Below are positions 12,900 to 24,217 of a stretch of 64,000 bases of DNA, in pieces. This DNA is from Trichobilharzia regenti. Its lineage: Eukaryota > Platyhelminthes > Trematoda > Strigeidida > Schistosomatidae. The DNA lies in assembly GCA_944472135.2 (NCBI GenBank), contig OX235270.1:58905267-58969266 (forward strand). The letters run 5' to 3'. How positions within the stretch are numbered: position 1 is the stretch's first letter; each line of letters starts with the position of its first letter. A model generated the notes under the pieces. It had not been told where the DNA came from, did no database searches, and worked only from the letters and a program-made list of their open reading frames with translations. Made by a program: the position numbers and the translations under genes.

Positions 12900-13175
12900 C
12901 ACATTTGACTAGATGGACCTCACTGGTTATGACTTCTCACTAGAGCTTCAGGGAACTCTGTCCTGTAGCAAGTCACTAGCCAGCATCAGATCAATTTTCA
13001 AGAGTTTGGTTTGTAAGGATTAGATTTGTTTATACGAGTTTGACGACGGATTGATATCAGTTGGAGAACCATTGAAAACCAAAGAGTACTGGACAGCTGT
13101 TTCAACCCACTGGGTTTCGAACCCAAGACCTTTCGGTTACAAGGCAAACTCGCATACTATTCAGCCATCTACAGT
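12900..13175 (+). repeat. Short interspersed repeat (hammerhead-type family, core lost)
   Basis: Bases 12,905-13,100 match 32,500-32,700 closely: shared blocks include CTCACTGGT, GACTTCTCACTAGA, CTGTAGCAAGTCACTAG and ATTGATATCAGTT. The right part holds GTACTGGACAGCTGTTTC and a B-box-like GGGTTTCGAACCC, as in the copies at 35,912-36,275, but the hammerhead-core segment between them is missing. Probably a tRNA-related short repeat. Confidence 0.6.
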
Positions 13176-13362
13176 TTACGAAAAGTTTATGCCATATGTA
13201 ACTTTTTTATCATCTTTATTCCCTGTTTAAATTTTGTTTAACAGGAGAACAATTCTTGATTTCATGAAGCAATAATCTCTTTAATTGCTTGTTTGTTTGC
13301 TTTGATATTCATGTAGATAGTTTCAACACCTATCATTTACCTTTGTTAAACTAGCTCAAGTG

Positions 13363-13364
<2 letters not shown>

Positions 13365-13414
<50 letters not shown>
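13365..13414. repeat. TA dinucleotide microsatellite
   Basis: About 25 uninterrupted TA units. Confidence 0.98.
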
Positions 13415-13415
<1 letters not shown>

Positions 13416-13417
<2 letters not shown>

Positions 13418-14449
13418 GTCGGAACGATCAAAAGAATCAGTAGATATCTAAAATGAGATAAATTTGTTATTATTCATAAGTAGTTTAGTATATAAATGAT
13501 CACATCTGTAAAGAACTTTAGTTTCTTTCAAGGATATTACTCTAGTCGACTTTATTATTACCAGTACCCAGAGGTAAGGACAAACAAGAGTTTCCGATAA
13601 ATGACTGGGAATCTGGTTCTAACCACCTTGATTATAATTCATCGCCTTTATAACGACACTGTAGTTACCTACATAATATAACTATTGACCGTCTTGACAA
13701 TCTGAAAACTGACGTTCTTGTTGTACTTCATACTTCTGACTGGAAGAGGTATCAGGTGAACGTCAGTACGATTATTGGTTACTTACCAATCTTTGAAATG
13801 GACATTCTTTGTTCTTTAACTCTTCGAGAGAATAATAAACTGTGAATAAATTACCATCAAGTGTTATTCATTTGCACTGAAATGGGTAAATTTACTTTTT
13901 ATTGCCTAACCAGTGGTATTATTCGTCGAAAAATCATAATACTGAGATAAAAACGGTTTTTAGTAAAGCTCTGCCGTCTTTCTACATGGATACGGGAATA
14001 TCCAGACCCCACTATTCCAATTACTAAGTATCAGTAGAAGAATAGGCGACAAATGAACAAAACAGTGAGATTTGTGGGCAGAAAGAGGCAAATGACAGAC
14101 ATTTGAGTTCAGAGTACTCTGAAAGAACCATTATGGTAAATTCAAAGCAATCACAAGTTCTTTTCACTTCATAGATGTCTGTCACTGGAAATACATCCTT
14201 ATTTTTTGTTTGCTGAGTTGATAAATTGGAAACATCGGGATCACACATGTAGTCCAGATAGTTCACTCTTAAACTTCTTGATGCTTTTGTTTCTTAGCTC
14301 TTTATGCATAACAGAAGACAATCACCATACAAGGGACAAATGTATTTGCTGTCGCAAACAAGCTAAATTTATTTTTTCACGTAAACAAGTAATAACTGAT
14401 GCAATTTTTACATGAGATGGCTCTGGTGGTCCAGTGAACTAATATGCAT
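13416..14449. other. Non-coding stretch
   Basis: No recognised gene or repeat in this AT-rich interval. Confidence 0.4.
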
Positions 14450-15066
14450 GGATCTGCAGCTGTGATACCCTGGAAGAAGAACTACACTCCCTGAAAGAAA
14501 TCCTCCAACAAAACGGTTATCCCTCAAGATTCATAGACAAAACATCAAACAGAAAATCCAAAAGCAAGAGACGCCATCCATGCCAAAAAAGATACTTTAT
14601 ATGAACCTCGACTTCAAAGGTAACCTACTTAGTGATATCCTCTGGAGGAGAATTTCCACTTCTTTAAGAAGAACTTTCTTTGCGGCAACACTAAGTAGTA
14701 GTGTTCTCCAGTCACTCACTGATCTGTAGAACCCCAAAGGACAGGATCTCGCACCTGACCACTTCTTTGTGTATATATCAGTTCATCTGTTGCTGTGGAA
14801 CCGGATACATCGGTCGTTCGACGCACATCCTGTCAAAAAGGGTCAAAGAACACCATCTAGCGTGGCTGCAGAAAGGAAGTATTGGTCGTATAAGGAGTGC
14901 AATAATCGAACATATCGTCAACACTCGTCGTTCCATCTCAACAAACGCCTCCTTCAAAGTAATCTACAAAGTGAAGAACAACCTGCCAAATACAATACAT
15001 TTCCGCCTTCTTTGCATTGCTGAAGCCCTAGCTATTCAGTTAGAAGAACCAGAACCATGTATATAG
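14450..15066 (+). mobile_element. Penelope-like element fragment (GIY-YIG domain)
   Basis: A degraded linker (LKEILQQNGYPSRFIDKTSN at 14,495-14,555) is followed after frame breaks by an open frame at 14,701-15,066. That frame contains YQFICCCGTGYIGRSTHILS, KRVKEHHLAWLQKG and ALAIQLEEPEPCI, the full GIY-YIG endonuclease layout of Penelope elements. The RT portion is absent. A 3' UTR-like region follows to about 15,370. Confidence 0.85.
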
Positions 15067-15535
15067 AAGAAAATTATTCAACCACTTCTACTATCATGGT
15101 AACAGCTCTGTTGACTTGACTGAACTTTTGCTTGTATGCTTATTTTTCTAACTACTTAAAAGCCTTGTGTAATTCCGTATGTTATTTTGTTTCCATGTAC
15201 ACCCTGAGCACAGCTCTTTCATCAAACTATTCACGCCATCACGTAACTCTTATTTAACAATCGTTTGTGACAACTCATCACTTTTGTTTCTACCCTCTTA
15301 TATCAACATCCAATCCATCTGAACTTGTTAATTGTATTTTAATTTGTATAATTTAATGTGCACACACATACAAAACAATCACACACATATATATATTTGC
15401 GATTGTACGACTATGAAAATGAAATCATCGAAAAGAGACTCTTCGCTGAACTACTGGCCTTCTGTCTATTAATGTTCGAATGGGAATTTTTCATGAAATA
15501 CTATGGATGAAGCTTAGATGTTTGACATAATGAAT

Positions 15536-15660
15536 GCAGGATTCGAGTCTCAGTGGGGACATCAGTACCTTCTCGGGTGCAGACGCATCCAGTGAAGAGT
15601 CCCAAGTATGACCAAATGTGCATTATGAATTCCACTGCCATCAACTAAATGACAAAACTC
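15536..15660 (+). repeat. Decayed hammerhead-ribozyme repeat
   Basis: The segment runs GCAGACGCATCCAG, TGAAGAGTCCCAAG, TATGACCAAATG and then GAATTCCACTGCCATC. This order resembles the schistosome satellite hammerhead (CTGATGA, a GTCC/GGAC stem, GAAA, then a substrate stem). Core positions have decayed: CTGATGA reads GTGAAGA, the closing GGAC reads TGAC, and GAAA reads CAAA. It should be catalytically dead. The family assignment rests on my memory of the consensus. Confidence 0.5.
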
Positions 15661-15734
15661 TAAATATGTTTAAAAGTTCCAAGCTTTTCTTCGTTTTCTT
15701 TTTGGACCTGCCGGTCAAAAGCTGAATACCTGTT

Positions 15735-16320
15735 GAAATAAAGGTTCTGAATTATGTTTTGTCTAAGAATGGATATCCTGAAAAGTTCATTGATAAATAC
15801 TCTAAACAAATGAGCCCTTGCGAAACTACCCAAGCAGCTCCGAAGCCATCTGTATTTATCAATTTGCCATTCAAAGGAGATGATGTTCAAGAGGTAGTCA
15901 AAAGAAGACTCGATTAAACTATCAAGAGAACTTATTATGCCGCAAAACTTGTTCTGCTTAACACCACCAAGCGAGAACTTCAACAATCTGGGAAAGACCA
16001 GTCGCCAGTCGTCGACACTTCAAACAGCGTACATCAGTTTGAGTACGTTTGTTGAAGCGAATACACAAGTCGTACAGAAAGGCGATTGTCCACTTGCATG
16101 ATGGAACTTTTTCCAAAGTGATTAAAAACGGCTGAATTCAAAGTGCCAAAACGTTCAATAACAAAGCATCTTGTGGACTACAGCGGCAGGATATCGATGA
16201 TGTCAAGTCACTGACTGTAATCAGCAAGCACCCAAACAGAAAGATGCTTGCAATTGCGGAGGCTTGTGCAATTAGAATTTATAAACCGGGTTTGTGTGTA
16301 CAAAAGAAAATGGTCGTCAT
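15735..16320 (+). mobile_element. Penelope-like element fragment, heavily mutated
   Basis: Translated pieces read EKFIDKYSKQMSP, VFINLPFKGDDVQEVVKRRL, TIKRTYYAAKLVLLNTTKRE and SVHQFEYVC, the linker leading into a GIY-YIG domain. Stops break it repeatedly. The nuclease motif itself is hardly recognisable (SEYTSRTERRLST). Confidence 0.65.
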
Positions 16321-16818
16321 TTTCAATCTACCTTCGTAAAACGTTTTACTTACGGACTGTTATTATTATCAAAATTATTGACACTTTATTCTACCTCTTA
16401 TAATAATTCATTCAAAACTATCTTTATCGGTAGCATTATCTTAACTCGTTTCAGCATTATTATTGCAACTATTATTACTAACATTACTCTGTAAGCCAGA
16501 GTTGATATATTTAAGTTCTTTCTCTAATGACTAATTGTTCATCTAATTGACTTAATTGAAGCGTAATGCATTTTATCTTAATGTCAATCTCTCATACTCC
16601 CTCTCTATTTATCCATTTGAAGATGACCTGGAAAATATTCGCACGTGTCTTTCTGATTGATTTATTCAATGTAGTTTATTTGCCTATTAGTCTTATATCT
16701 CCCAATGTATTTCCAATAATGTATTTAGAGTATTCAGCTGAAGAGCTCTGCGGAAATTTGATGAATTCGTTGAATCCTGCTTTACAGATTTATGTTGCAA
16801 ATTTTAAACTGACCATGA

Positions 16819-17780
16819 GCTTTCATTTCCTCGCCATACGGTCTCAACCATGTATAACCACAACACCTGACTCGTCATTCACCATTCGCGTCCAACTCCA
16901 TACCTAGTAGGTTATTTCACTCAGACATCTCCTCAATCTGTGTCCGATCAGTCTTCACTTCCATATTTATATTGGTTTGGAAAATAGGTTCTAAGTCGGT
17001 TTGCTCCAGTTCACTGTTCCGTCATGCTTATTCTCTCTGGTCGAACATCTGACCTTCAATATTCTGCAAAGCCACCTGCTGATAAAATGTGTGACGGCTG
17101 TTGGGTGTGTATTCGTTGACGAGTGTGGCAAGTCTCTGAACCATATAGAAGGACTGACCTGACATCAGTGTTGAAAATCCGAATTTTGTTTCACATGTTG
17201 ATTGCAGGAGATTGTCACAGTGATTTCAGAGTAATGGAGGTCTGCGATGCTTTCCTCATTTTGTCCTGACTGTCACTGACATTTTCATCCATGTCAGCTC
17301 TAGGTGGAACGATGCTGCTGAGATTGTAAAAGAAAGAAGTGACTTCCTTTATTTTCTTCCCGTTGATGACGATTGATGCTTGTTGTTGTTGACTGGGAAT
17401 ATTAATCAGCTATACTTACTCTATGTTTATATGAGCTTCATGAAGTTTAGGTGTAAAGTTGACTGTCATCCAATTCTCTGTTCGATTATGACGCATACCG
17501 TCACTATTTTATCCGAACATTATTTTGCTTCTCTCTAATCCAGCTTGTTCTGGGCGGAGTTCTGTCCAGAATGTCATGCCTTATTATTTCGCTTAGCTCG
17601 GACAAGGGGATGATTCTGAGCCAGTTCGAGCAGAGGCCTAATTCGCCCTTCTTTGGTAGTTTCACAGGATAACCCTTCTTCTAATCGATAGACACCTTCC
17701 CATCCTTCCAAACCTTCTTTATTACTGGCATAAACATTTCTGATGGGGTCTTTGGATCCGTTTGCATTGTTTACTCAATC
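16819..17780 (-). mobile_element. RTE-clade LINE fragment (family A), near-identical twin of 2,153
   Basis: Bases 16,819-17,346 match 2,153-2,680 with only a few substitutions. Beyond that, reading down from 17,770 on the minus strand gives KKVWKDGKVSID and KKGYPVKLPKKGELGLCSNW, the RT finger region of RTE elements. Between these parts much of the RT palm is missing, so the copy carries an internal deletion. No intact frame remains. Confidence 0.75.
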
Positions 17781-18138
17781 ATCTAGTTGTATCAAACACT
17801 TTGTTAGTGGTGAAGATTTAAGACCAACAGTGTTCACCACTTGAAATGAAATGCAACATTTAGATCTGCTTTATAGTGAAACTGTAAGTTACTCACATTC
17901 ACTTTTAGTAAAGGCAAACTGCTTCACTATACATCTTTTTTAAGTGAAACATAATATCTATTGGATCATTCAAGCATAGAAAAGCCCAAGGCATATACAT
18001 ACAGCTGTTTACTTCATAAAATAAAGTCTGAGATGAGAATTACACTCGATACGTTGAGCTTACGTATTGTATGCATCAGTAAACTCATCCATGGTTAAAT
18101 TTTGCTTTAAAATTCCACTATATGACTAGCTATTTAAG

Positions 18139-18640
18139 GTGAGTCTGCAAACTGCAGAGACCCTAATAATTTATTCAATTATTTCGAAGTCTCTCAGTAA
18201 GGCACACTTTTCCGCCATCCTAGGCATAACATTTTCCTGCAAGAAACTAGTCACCCAACATGTGAAAGACAACCTGTCGTATGGGACCACTTCAACATGC
18301 ATATACAAGTTCACTCGCTCGTGTGGAGCTGAGTAGATTGGCCGTACCATGCGTTCACTTGTAAAACACTATCCAGCATAGATAGCAAATGGAGAACTCA
18401 AAGGGATACACAGTTCGATAACAGAGCATCTGGTAAATTCTGGACATTCAGTCCCGATTGAAAAGTCCTTCAAAGCTAAATGGAAGATGCGATCTAACCT
18501 GCAAAAGGGAGTGAAATCAAGACATATACGAATAGCTGAGGCACTGGAAATCCAAAAACTCAAACCTATTCCATATGCCCAAAAGAAATACATCCAACGG
18601 TTGTCCCTGCCGTGGCCATCACGAAAAGTCAGTCTCATCA
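18139..18640 (+). mobile_element. Penelope-like element fragment (GIY-YIG, stop in motif)
   Basis: The plus strand reads CIYKFTRSCGAE, a stop, then IGRTMRSLVKHY, so the YIG half of the nuclease motif is interrupted. Downstream come SSITEHLVNSGHSVPIEKSF and HIRIAEALEIQKLKP, matching the C-terminal half of Penelope endonucleases. The RT is absent. Confidence 0.8.
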
Positions 18641-19963
18641 ATAGTGATTATCCTATTACCTTTCTTGTCCAACCTGCCGGTTTATTTGTTATATTTACCT
18701 TTTAAATCCCTGTCTGCGCTATTAGATTCGGTTACTGTTTTTATTTTTTTTATATGTCCTAACCTCCTACCCATTTCGTTAATACTACATCCTTAACCTG
18801 TAACTATACAGATTGACTAGTTTTATAGTAATTATAATTCTACTTTGTCTTTTCTACCCGATCATCCTGGTTATTATGCATTGTAATTTTTAATTTGACT
18901 TTGGGCCTGAAATATTTATAGAATAGTGTCACTAGCTAGCTATCTTCTGTTTATTATACTTAGTAATTTTATTAATCTGACCTCTGACTGGAAATACTTC
19001 TGGAACTTTCTCACACATGTAATATAAATACATGAATGTACAGCCTAGATGATGACTCCGTCGAAAAGAAAACTTCCTTAAATGCGACCGTCTTTTTAAT
19101 AATTTCTGTGATCCAATGTGCATACTCCGCTATTTGAACAGTGTTTGGAAAAAAATCAAAATTATCACGAAATCCAAACATAATTCATTGAAGTAGTAAA
19201 CTTATTTACTCTTAAATTCGAACTTTTAAAGCTTGCAGTGAATTTATGACTAGAAATCAGAAACCGATTCGTTTTCATGTTAGAACTTCAATAAAAGACA
19301 ATACGCAAACTTATAAGAGGGACTAATTGTTTTAAAAGACACTCTGACCAAAATCTGATATTATTCTTAGTTTTCAAGGTGCTACATAGCACAATGTCTT
19401 TGAGATGAAGACAAAGAATCCAAAAATAAAAAGGTAGAATTGTCGACCTAGTGGAAAATTATCATAATTCTGCCTTCCTAGTTAGATTTCACAAGGCAAA
19501 GTCACTTTCCATGTCAACTTATTCATCTACCATTCCTTCAATGAAGATGAAGACATTCTATCTATCAATGCAAATGGAAGGATTTTGTACTTATATTGCT
19601 TGAAACAGGTAAAGTAGTTGCGAATCCGTATGTGTTGGAAATTTACGGAAGCTTTCAAAAAAGCATATATTCTTTTTGTTTTCCGAGATCCGCTCCATCA
19701 TTGCTTTGTACAATAACTTATCTGATTCCGTATTCGTTGGGTGGAAAACATCTTCAGGTTGTTGTAGTTTGTAAACCTTCTGAAAGGTACAGTATGGTTT
19801 GAATAAACATTCCAAGTCTACATTACAAGAAACTCCACAGAATTGAATTCATTCACCGGATATATAATTCCCCTCGGTACAGACTGATTAACTATACAAT
19901 GATAATCGACTATAATCAATTTAAAAAACACTGGATTTGCAACCAATCTTAAGTGTTTGATTT
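18641..19963. other. Non-coding stretch
   Basis: The first part is probably the 3' UTR of the preceding Penelope fragment. The remainder shows no recognised gene or repeat. Confidence 0.35.
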
Positions 19964-20220
19964 GGATAATAAAGTTTTTTTTCCTTCACATTCCCCAGTG
20001 GAACATAGGACTTCAAGCTAGTGGCTTGAAGTTTCTGTAGCAGTGGTGTTTATTTTACAGGATAGGGTTGCTAGCCTCATGCCAAACCTTTCTTCTTTAC
20101 CAGCATTATTTCTTGCTTAGCAAGGTAAAGGAGTGGGTCGGCTGGGGATCGAACCCCGAACCATGTGCATGGTCGGCGAGTGTCCTAACCGCTATACCAC
20201 TGACGCACGGATAATAAAGT
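19964..20220 (-). mobile_element. SINE type I with target-site duplication
   Basis: On the minus strand the body (20,208-19,976) begins with a tRNA-like head: an A-box region GTGGTATAGCGGTTAGGAC and a B-box GGTTCGATCCCC. It ends with TTGAAGTCCTATGTTCCACT, GGGGAATGTGAAGG and a poly-A tract (poly-T on plus). It is flanked by perfect 12 bp direct repeats GGATAATAAAGT at 19,964-19,975 and 20,209-20,220, the signature of target-primed insertion. It is not a functional tRNA because the acceptor and anticodon stems cannot be formed convincingly. Confidence 0.9.
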
Positions 20221-20761
20221 AATTCTGCCAAATGTTTACTTAGACTTTCAATATTTTTAAACAAAAGAAAGTCTACTTAATAAAAATGACTAAATCTCAT
20301 TGACAAAAAACGGAAGCACATGGGTTTTCGATTTCCTAAACACAACCTTTTTACCGCATTAATTTCATGTAACAACAGTTAGTATTACAACTGTTCCCTT
20401 TACATTCACTCAATTCTTTAAATACAAAGGCAGAAGTGTTATTTTGCTGTCGACAATTTATTACACTTACACTGACGAAAACATTTACAGAATTAAAGGT
20501 TATTGTTGTTTACGTGGTTTATTAATACAGTGGGTATTTCTTTTTCAAAAAAAATAAATAAATAAAACATCCACTCAGTGGATTTATTTATTTAATTTTG
20601 AAGTGAACCACATGAGCGTTTTAAATAAATAAGTTCATGGTGTCATTTGATGTAACCTCCTTGTTCACAATGATTCTAATCAACGAAACTATTCAGATCA
20701 TTTTTCAGCAGTCTAATCTTCTCCCACTCCCAGAGTCGGAATCAAAACGCCTACTGCTTAT

Positions 20762-21857
20762 GTGTACCATGTGCAGTTCCAATTTGATAACACTCTTTAC
20801 CGCCAAATAGATAGTGTAGCTATGGGCACTCCAATTAGCCCTGTTTTAGCAGATATATTCATGTCCAATCTTGAAAGAACAAAGTTGAAGCGTGCAATTG
20901 ACGAAACAACTTCCTACTGTCGATATCTTGATGACACATTTATAGTGTGCAAAAATGAAAGTCATGCTTCACACTTCACCTTCAGATTATTCAATGATGC
21001 ACACACCAATATTGAGTTTACTATGGAACATGAAAGTGACGGAAAGTTTCACTTCCTCGACATTGCCATGGAACGCCTAGAAGACGATAGTCTTCAAAAG
21101 TCAATTTATCGAAAGCCTACATGGAAAGGACAATATCTACATCTCAATAGCTTTTGTCCAAATACGTGGTCTAGTCAAGACTCTGTACTATAGAGCGAGG
21201 AGAATATGCTCTATAGAGAAATTAGAGGAAGAATTCGAGTTTCTTGAAAAGACATTGAAGAGCAACGGGTGGGATCAAAGGTTCATCAACAAGTATGGGA
21301 GATCTGAAGCCACAAATGTAAAATAAATCACAGTGGGAAAAAAGCCAATCTACTTTCAGCTTGATTATAAAGGTGAAAACATTGCAACGATGATCACCAG
21401 AAGGCTGAGTACATCACTAACCATAGCCTATCCTGCAGCTAAGATCATTCCTGTCTATCGAACAATTTCCTCTGTAGTGCAATCAAAAATTGATAGATAT
21501 CCTTCTCATATTAACTCCAACTGGATATACAAATTCACATGTATCTGCGGGAGCAGTTACATTGGAAGGACAGAAAGAAGGGCATATCTACGATTTCCTG
21601 AACATGAACCGAAAAGCTTACGTCTAAAGGGAACAAAGGCTTTAAACAGTGCCATCGCCAGGCGTTTCCTCGACACGGGTCATGAGGTGGAAATCGAAAA
21701 ATCCTTCAAAATTATCAATAGACAAAGGAGCTCCATTCTCCTCAAGTTTGCCGAAGCAATTTCTACCAAACGCTTCAAACCAGACTTATGTGTTCAGAAA
21801 GAAGTCTTTCCTTGCCCTGGTGACTGGATGTCTTTATTCTCTCATCTGATTACGTAA
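20762..21857 (+). mobile_element. Penelope-like element, RT plus GIY-YIG, frameshifted
   Basis: Frame one (20,762-21,193) has LYRQIDSVAMGTPISPVLAD, catalytic CRYLDDTFIV, FNDAHTNIEFTMEHES, FHFLDI and SIYRKPTWKGQY. The frame then shifts. Frame two (21,333-21,857) has the linker FQLDYKGENIATMITRRLS, a GIY-YIG start YKFTCICGSSYIGRTERRAY and a C-terminus KRFKPDLCVQ. The RT N-terminus is missing. A 3' UTR-like tail continues to about 22,160. Catalytic motifs are intact, but the frame is not. Confidence 0.9.
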
Positions 21858-23455
21858 TCTTTGTCTTTAACCTCACCCCTCTTTTTTTTATAATCTGTAA
21901 TTTTGCTTGTCTCTTGTTTCTATGACGTGAGTTGAACTCAGTACATCGTTAACTAATTTATTAGTCACTTAGCATCTTACTCACCTCTCGTCTTTATTAC
22001 GTAACTCCTTCACCAATGTATGCATACATTTATTTCGACTTGAACTGCCTGTGTAAAAACTATATAAGCGCAATTTTTTGAGCACTGTTCGCTAATTGTG
22101 GAACTTTCTGTCAACTGACAACATGTAAAACTTTCAAGTATGTCAAAACTTTCCTGTACGTAAACCTCACAATTTATTTAGGCTGTAAGCATTTGACGAG
22201 AAGCCAACGAAATAATTGATGGTACCATATTATTCTGCACAAACCACTGTTGTTCTTGCTTTATTCAAATTCATCAAGGGGAATAAATCCATGAAGCTTT
22301 CTTTATGCCACTAAAGGTATTGTTATTCATATTCTTAGTTTAAATAACAATAAAGCGAAAGAAAGTCGATGCATTAATTGTGCGAATAAATTTTTTCTCA
22401 GTGATTTTGTTTTAATTCAATAAAAAGCCTTATTTATTCAGTCAGCGACATAGACACGCATAGTGATTGTAATGAGTAACTGTTTCCTCTTCAGCCTACT
22501 GGCAACAGAATTAACGTCTACAGTAGAACATCCCCCATCGCATAGTTTGTAATCAGCATACTCTTGAAATTATTCAAAAACTTCCCTCACATTGTAAGTC
22601 AGAATAAGTCGAAAAAGACAACTATGATTTAGTAAAAACCATAACAATAATATAGGAAGCAAACTAAATCACTCAAAAGGATTTATCAGTCACGAACAAT
22701 CCTGAATTTGAGGGTCACACACTTCCTTTTTGTTATAAATAGTTAGTTAGAAACTTGTCCACTGACGATTAAAAGATTCTATCCACATTCTTCATTGAGA
22801 GAAGTAAGGAAAAGAAAAAATCAGGCATTTCTAGAACATTCTATAACTTCTAGGTACCTTTTAGATGGTCACTTCATATGACCTTAAAACTAAGGTATTC
22901 ATCTCCGGAATTTATTTCAAAAGAAGAAAGGAAGTACAAGATGAAAGTGTGTAAACTATTTATTCATTTTCAACAAAATCATACATATATATATAAGAAA
23001 AAATGAACCAAACCAATGAAATAAGAGGTATACACGCAAAGTCTTGTAAACCAAGTAATTTATGTTGAAGAAAGTCTACGTGGTTAGGAAAGCCAGGGGC
23101 AAAGACCACCACTTAATAGCTCTTCTTATGATACAAAATACTAGTGATCAGATGAAAGCACCTATTAATTTTAGTAAATAACTTCAGAAAAAGGAAACAA
23201 TAAAAATGACTATATTATCAGTAATACTGAATATTAGTCAAAGCAAAAAGATATAAATGGAAAAATACAATGAAAGAATATGAACAAGTATTACTTACAA
23301 CTGAAATAAGTTAGATGAAAAAAAGGATGCCAAATCAAAATAAACAAACAAACAAACAAACAATACATTTGAAGAGAATCAGTAGACACATAGACGAATC
23401 CAGTCTAGTCCTTGAAATTCTTGTCTGAATAGGTCAAAATTAATGAAAAGCATAA
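21858..23455. other. Non-coding stretch
   Basis: The beginning is probable Penelope 3' UTR. Afterwards there is AT-rich DNA with a short CAAA repeat near 23,342-23,362 and no recognised gene. Confidence 0.4.
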
Positions 23456-23599
23456 AAAACTAACACGTGTATCGGTGGCATAGCGGTCAGGACGCTCGCC
23501 GACCATGCACATGGTCTGGAGTTCGATCCCCTATTAGCCACCAGCTTGAAGCCCTATGTTCCACCGGGGAAGGTGAAGAAAAAAAATTGAAAACTAACA
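23456..23599 (+). mobile_element. SINE type I, internally shortened, with target-site duplication
   Basis: The body (23,466-23,589) has the same head as the copy at 20,208: GGTGGCATAGCGGTCAGGAC and GTTCGATCCCC. It joins directly to the tail CTTGAAGCCCTATGTTCCAC, GGGGAAGGTGAAG and poly-A; the middle segment is missing. Direct repeats AAAACTAACA lie at 23,456-23,465 and 23,590-23,599. Confidence 0.85.
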
Positions 23600-23984
23600 G
23601 AGAAGTTGATAAGGGTATATCACTCAAAATAATTAATAATAATAACTCATAACACTAGTCTACAAATACCAATAGTTTATACTGTTCATGATCTGTGTTT
23701 CTGTATGCATAAAATATTCACATTAATGAAAAAGTAAAAACAACAACAGAAAGAGATATTAATTAATTAATTGAAATAACAAATTAATATGAAAAATCGA
23801 AGAAAAAATAAATCAGATGGAGAAACAAAGTCATGTTGGAAGAAAATGTATAGGACAAGACGCAATAATAAGGCAGTTCTTTTTGTAAGTTACTAATGTT
23901 ACATTTTTGTAGAATATATGATAATTTCCAAAGAAAAATAATACAGGTACTGACTGACCGTTTGAACAAATTGAAATAGGCGGT

Positions 23985-24006
23985 ATTAGTAGTAGTAGTA
24001 GTAGTA
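23985..24006. repeat. AGT trinucleotide microsatellite
   Basis: A short run of TAG/AGT units just downstream of the stop codon of the PI3-kinase regulatory gene, probably in its 3' UTR. Confidence 0.9.
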
Positions 24007-24027
24007 TGCTACTTCTTTTCGTTTTAG

Positions 24028-24217
24028 TCACTCATTCAAGTGTAATTTAATAGGATACTTTAACGTTGTATTGAGCACCTTATTATATCGTTTTAAATCA
24101 TGTACATGATGATAGCAAACTAAATCTTCTAATGAATCAAATGTACACGACTTTTCCACAAATCCATACTTCCCATTGATACAATGAATTAGACAATGCT
24201 GAACAGACGATTCCAAT
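24028..24217 (-). CDS. PIK3R: PIK3R exon 12: end of cSH2 and stop
   Basis: Acceptor GTCTTTTTAG, phase 2, after a 5 kb intron. [31 protein letters not shown] and [15 protein letters not shown] complete the cSH2 (human VKHCVINKTATGYGFAE, LNVTLAYPV). The stop is TGA at 24,028-24,030, leaving only a few residues after the domain, as in human p85. No canonical AATAAA is visible in the following 300 bp. Confidence 0.92.

Noticed and set aside
20100..20208. tRNA gene on the minus strand
   Set aside because: A- and B-box-like sequences are present, but the segment sits inside a SINE with poly-A and target duplications, and no proper acceptor stem forms.
23462..23540. tRNA gene on the plus strand
   Set aside because: Same SINE head; it continues into the SINE tail and lacks cloverleaf pairing.
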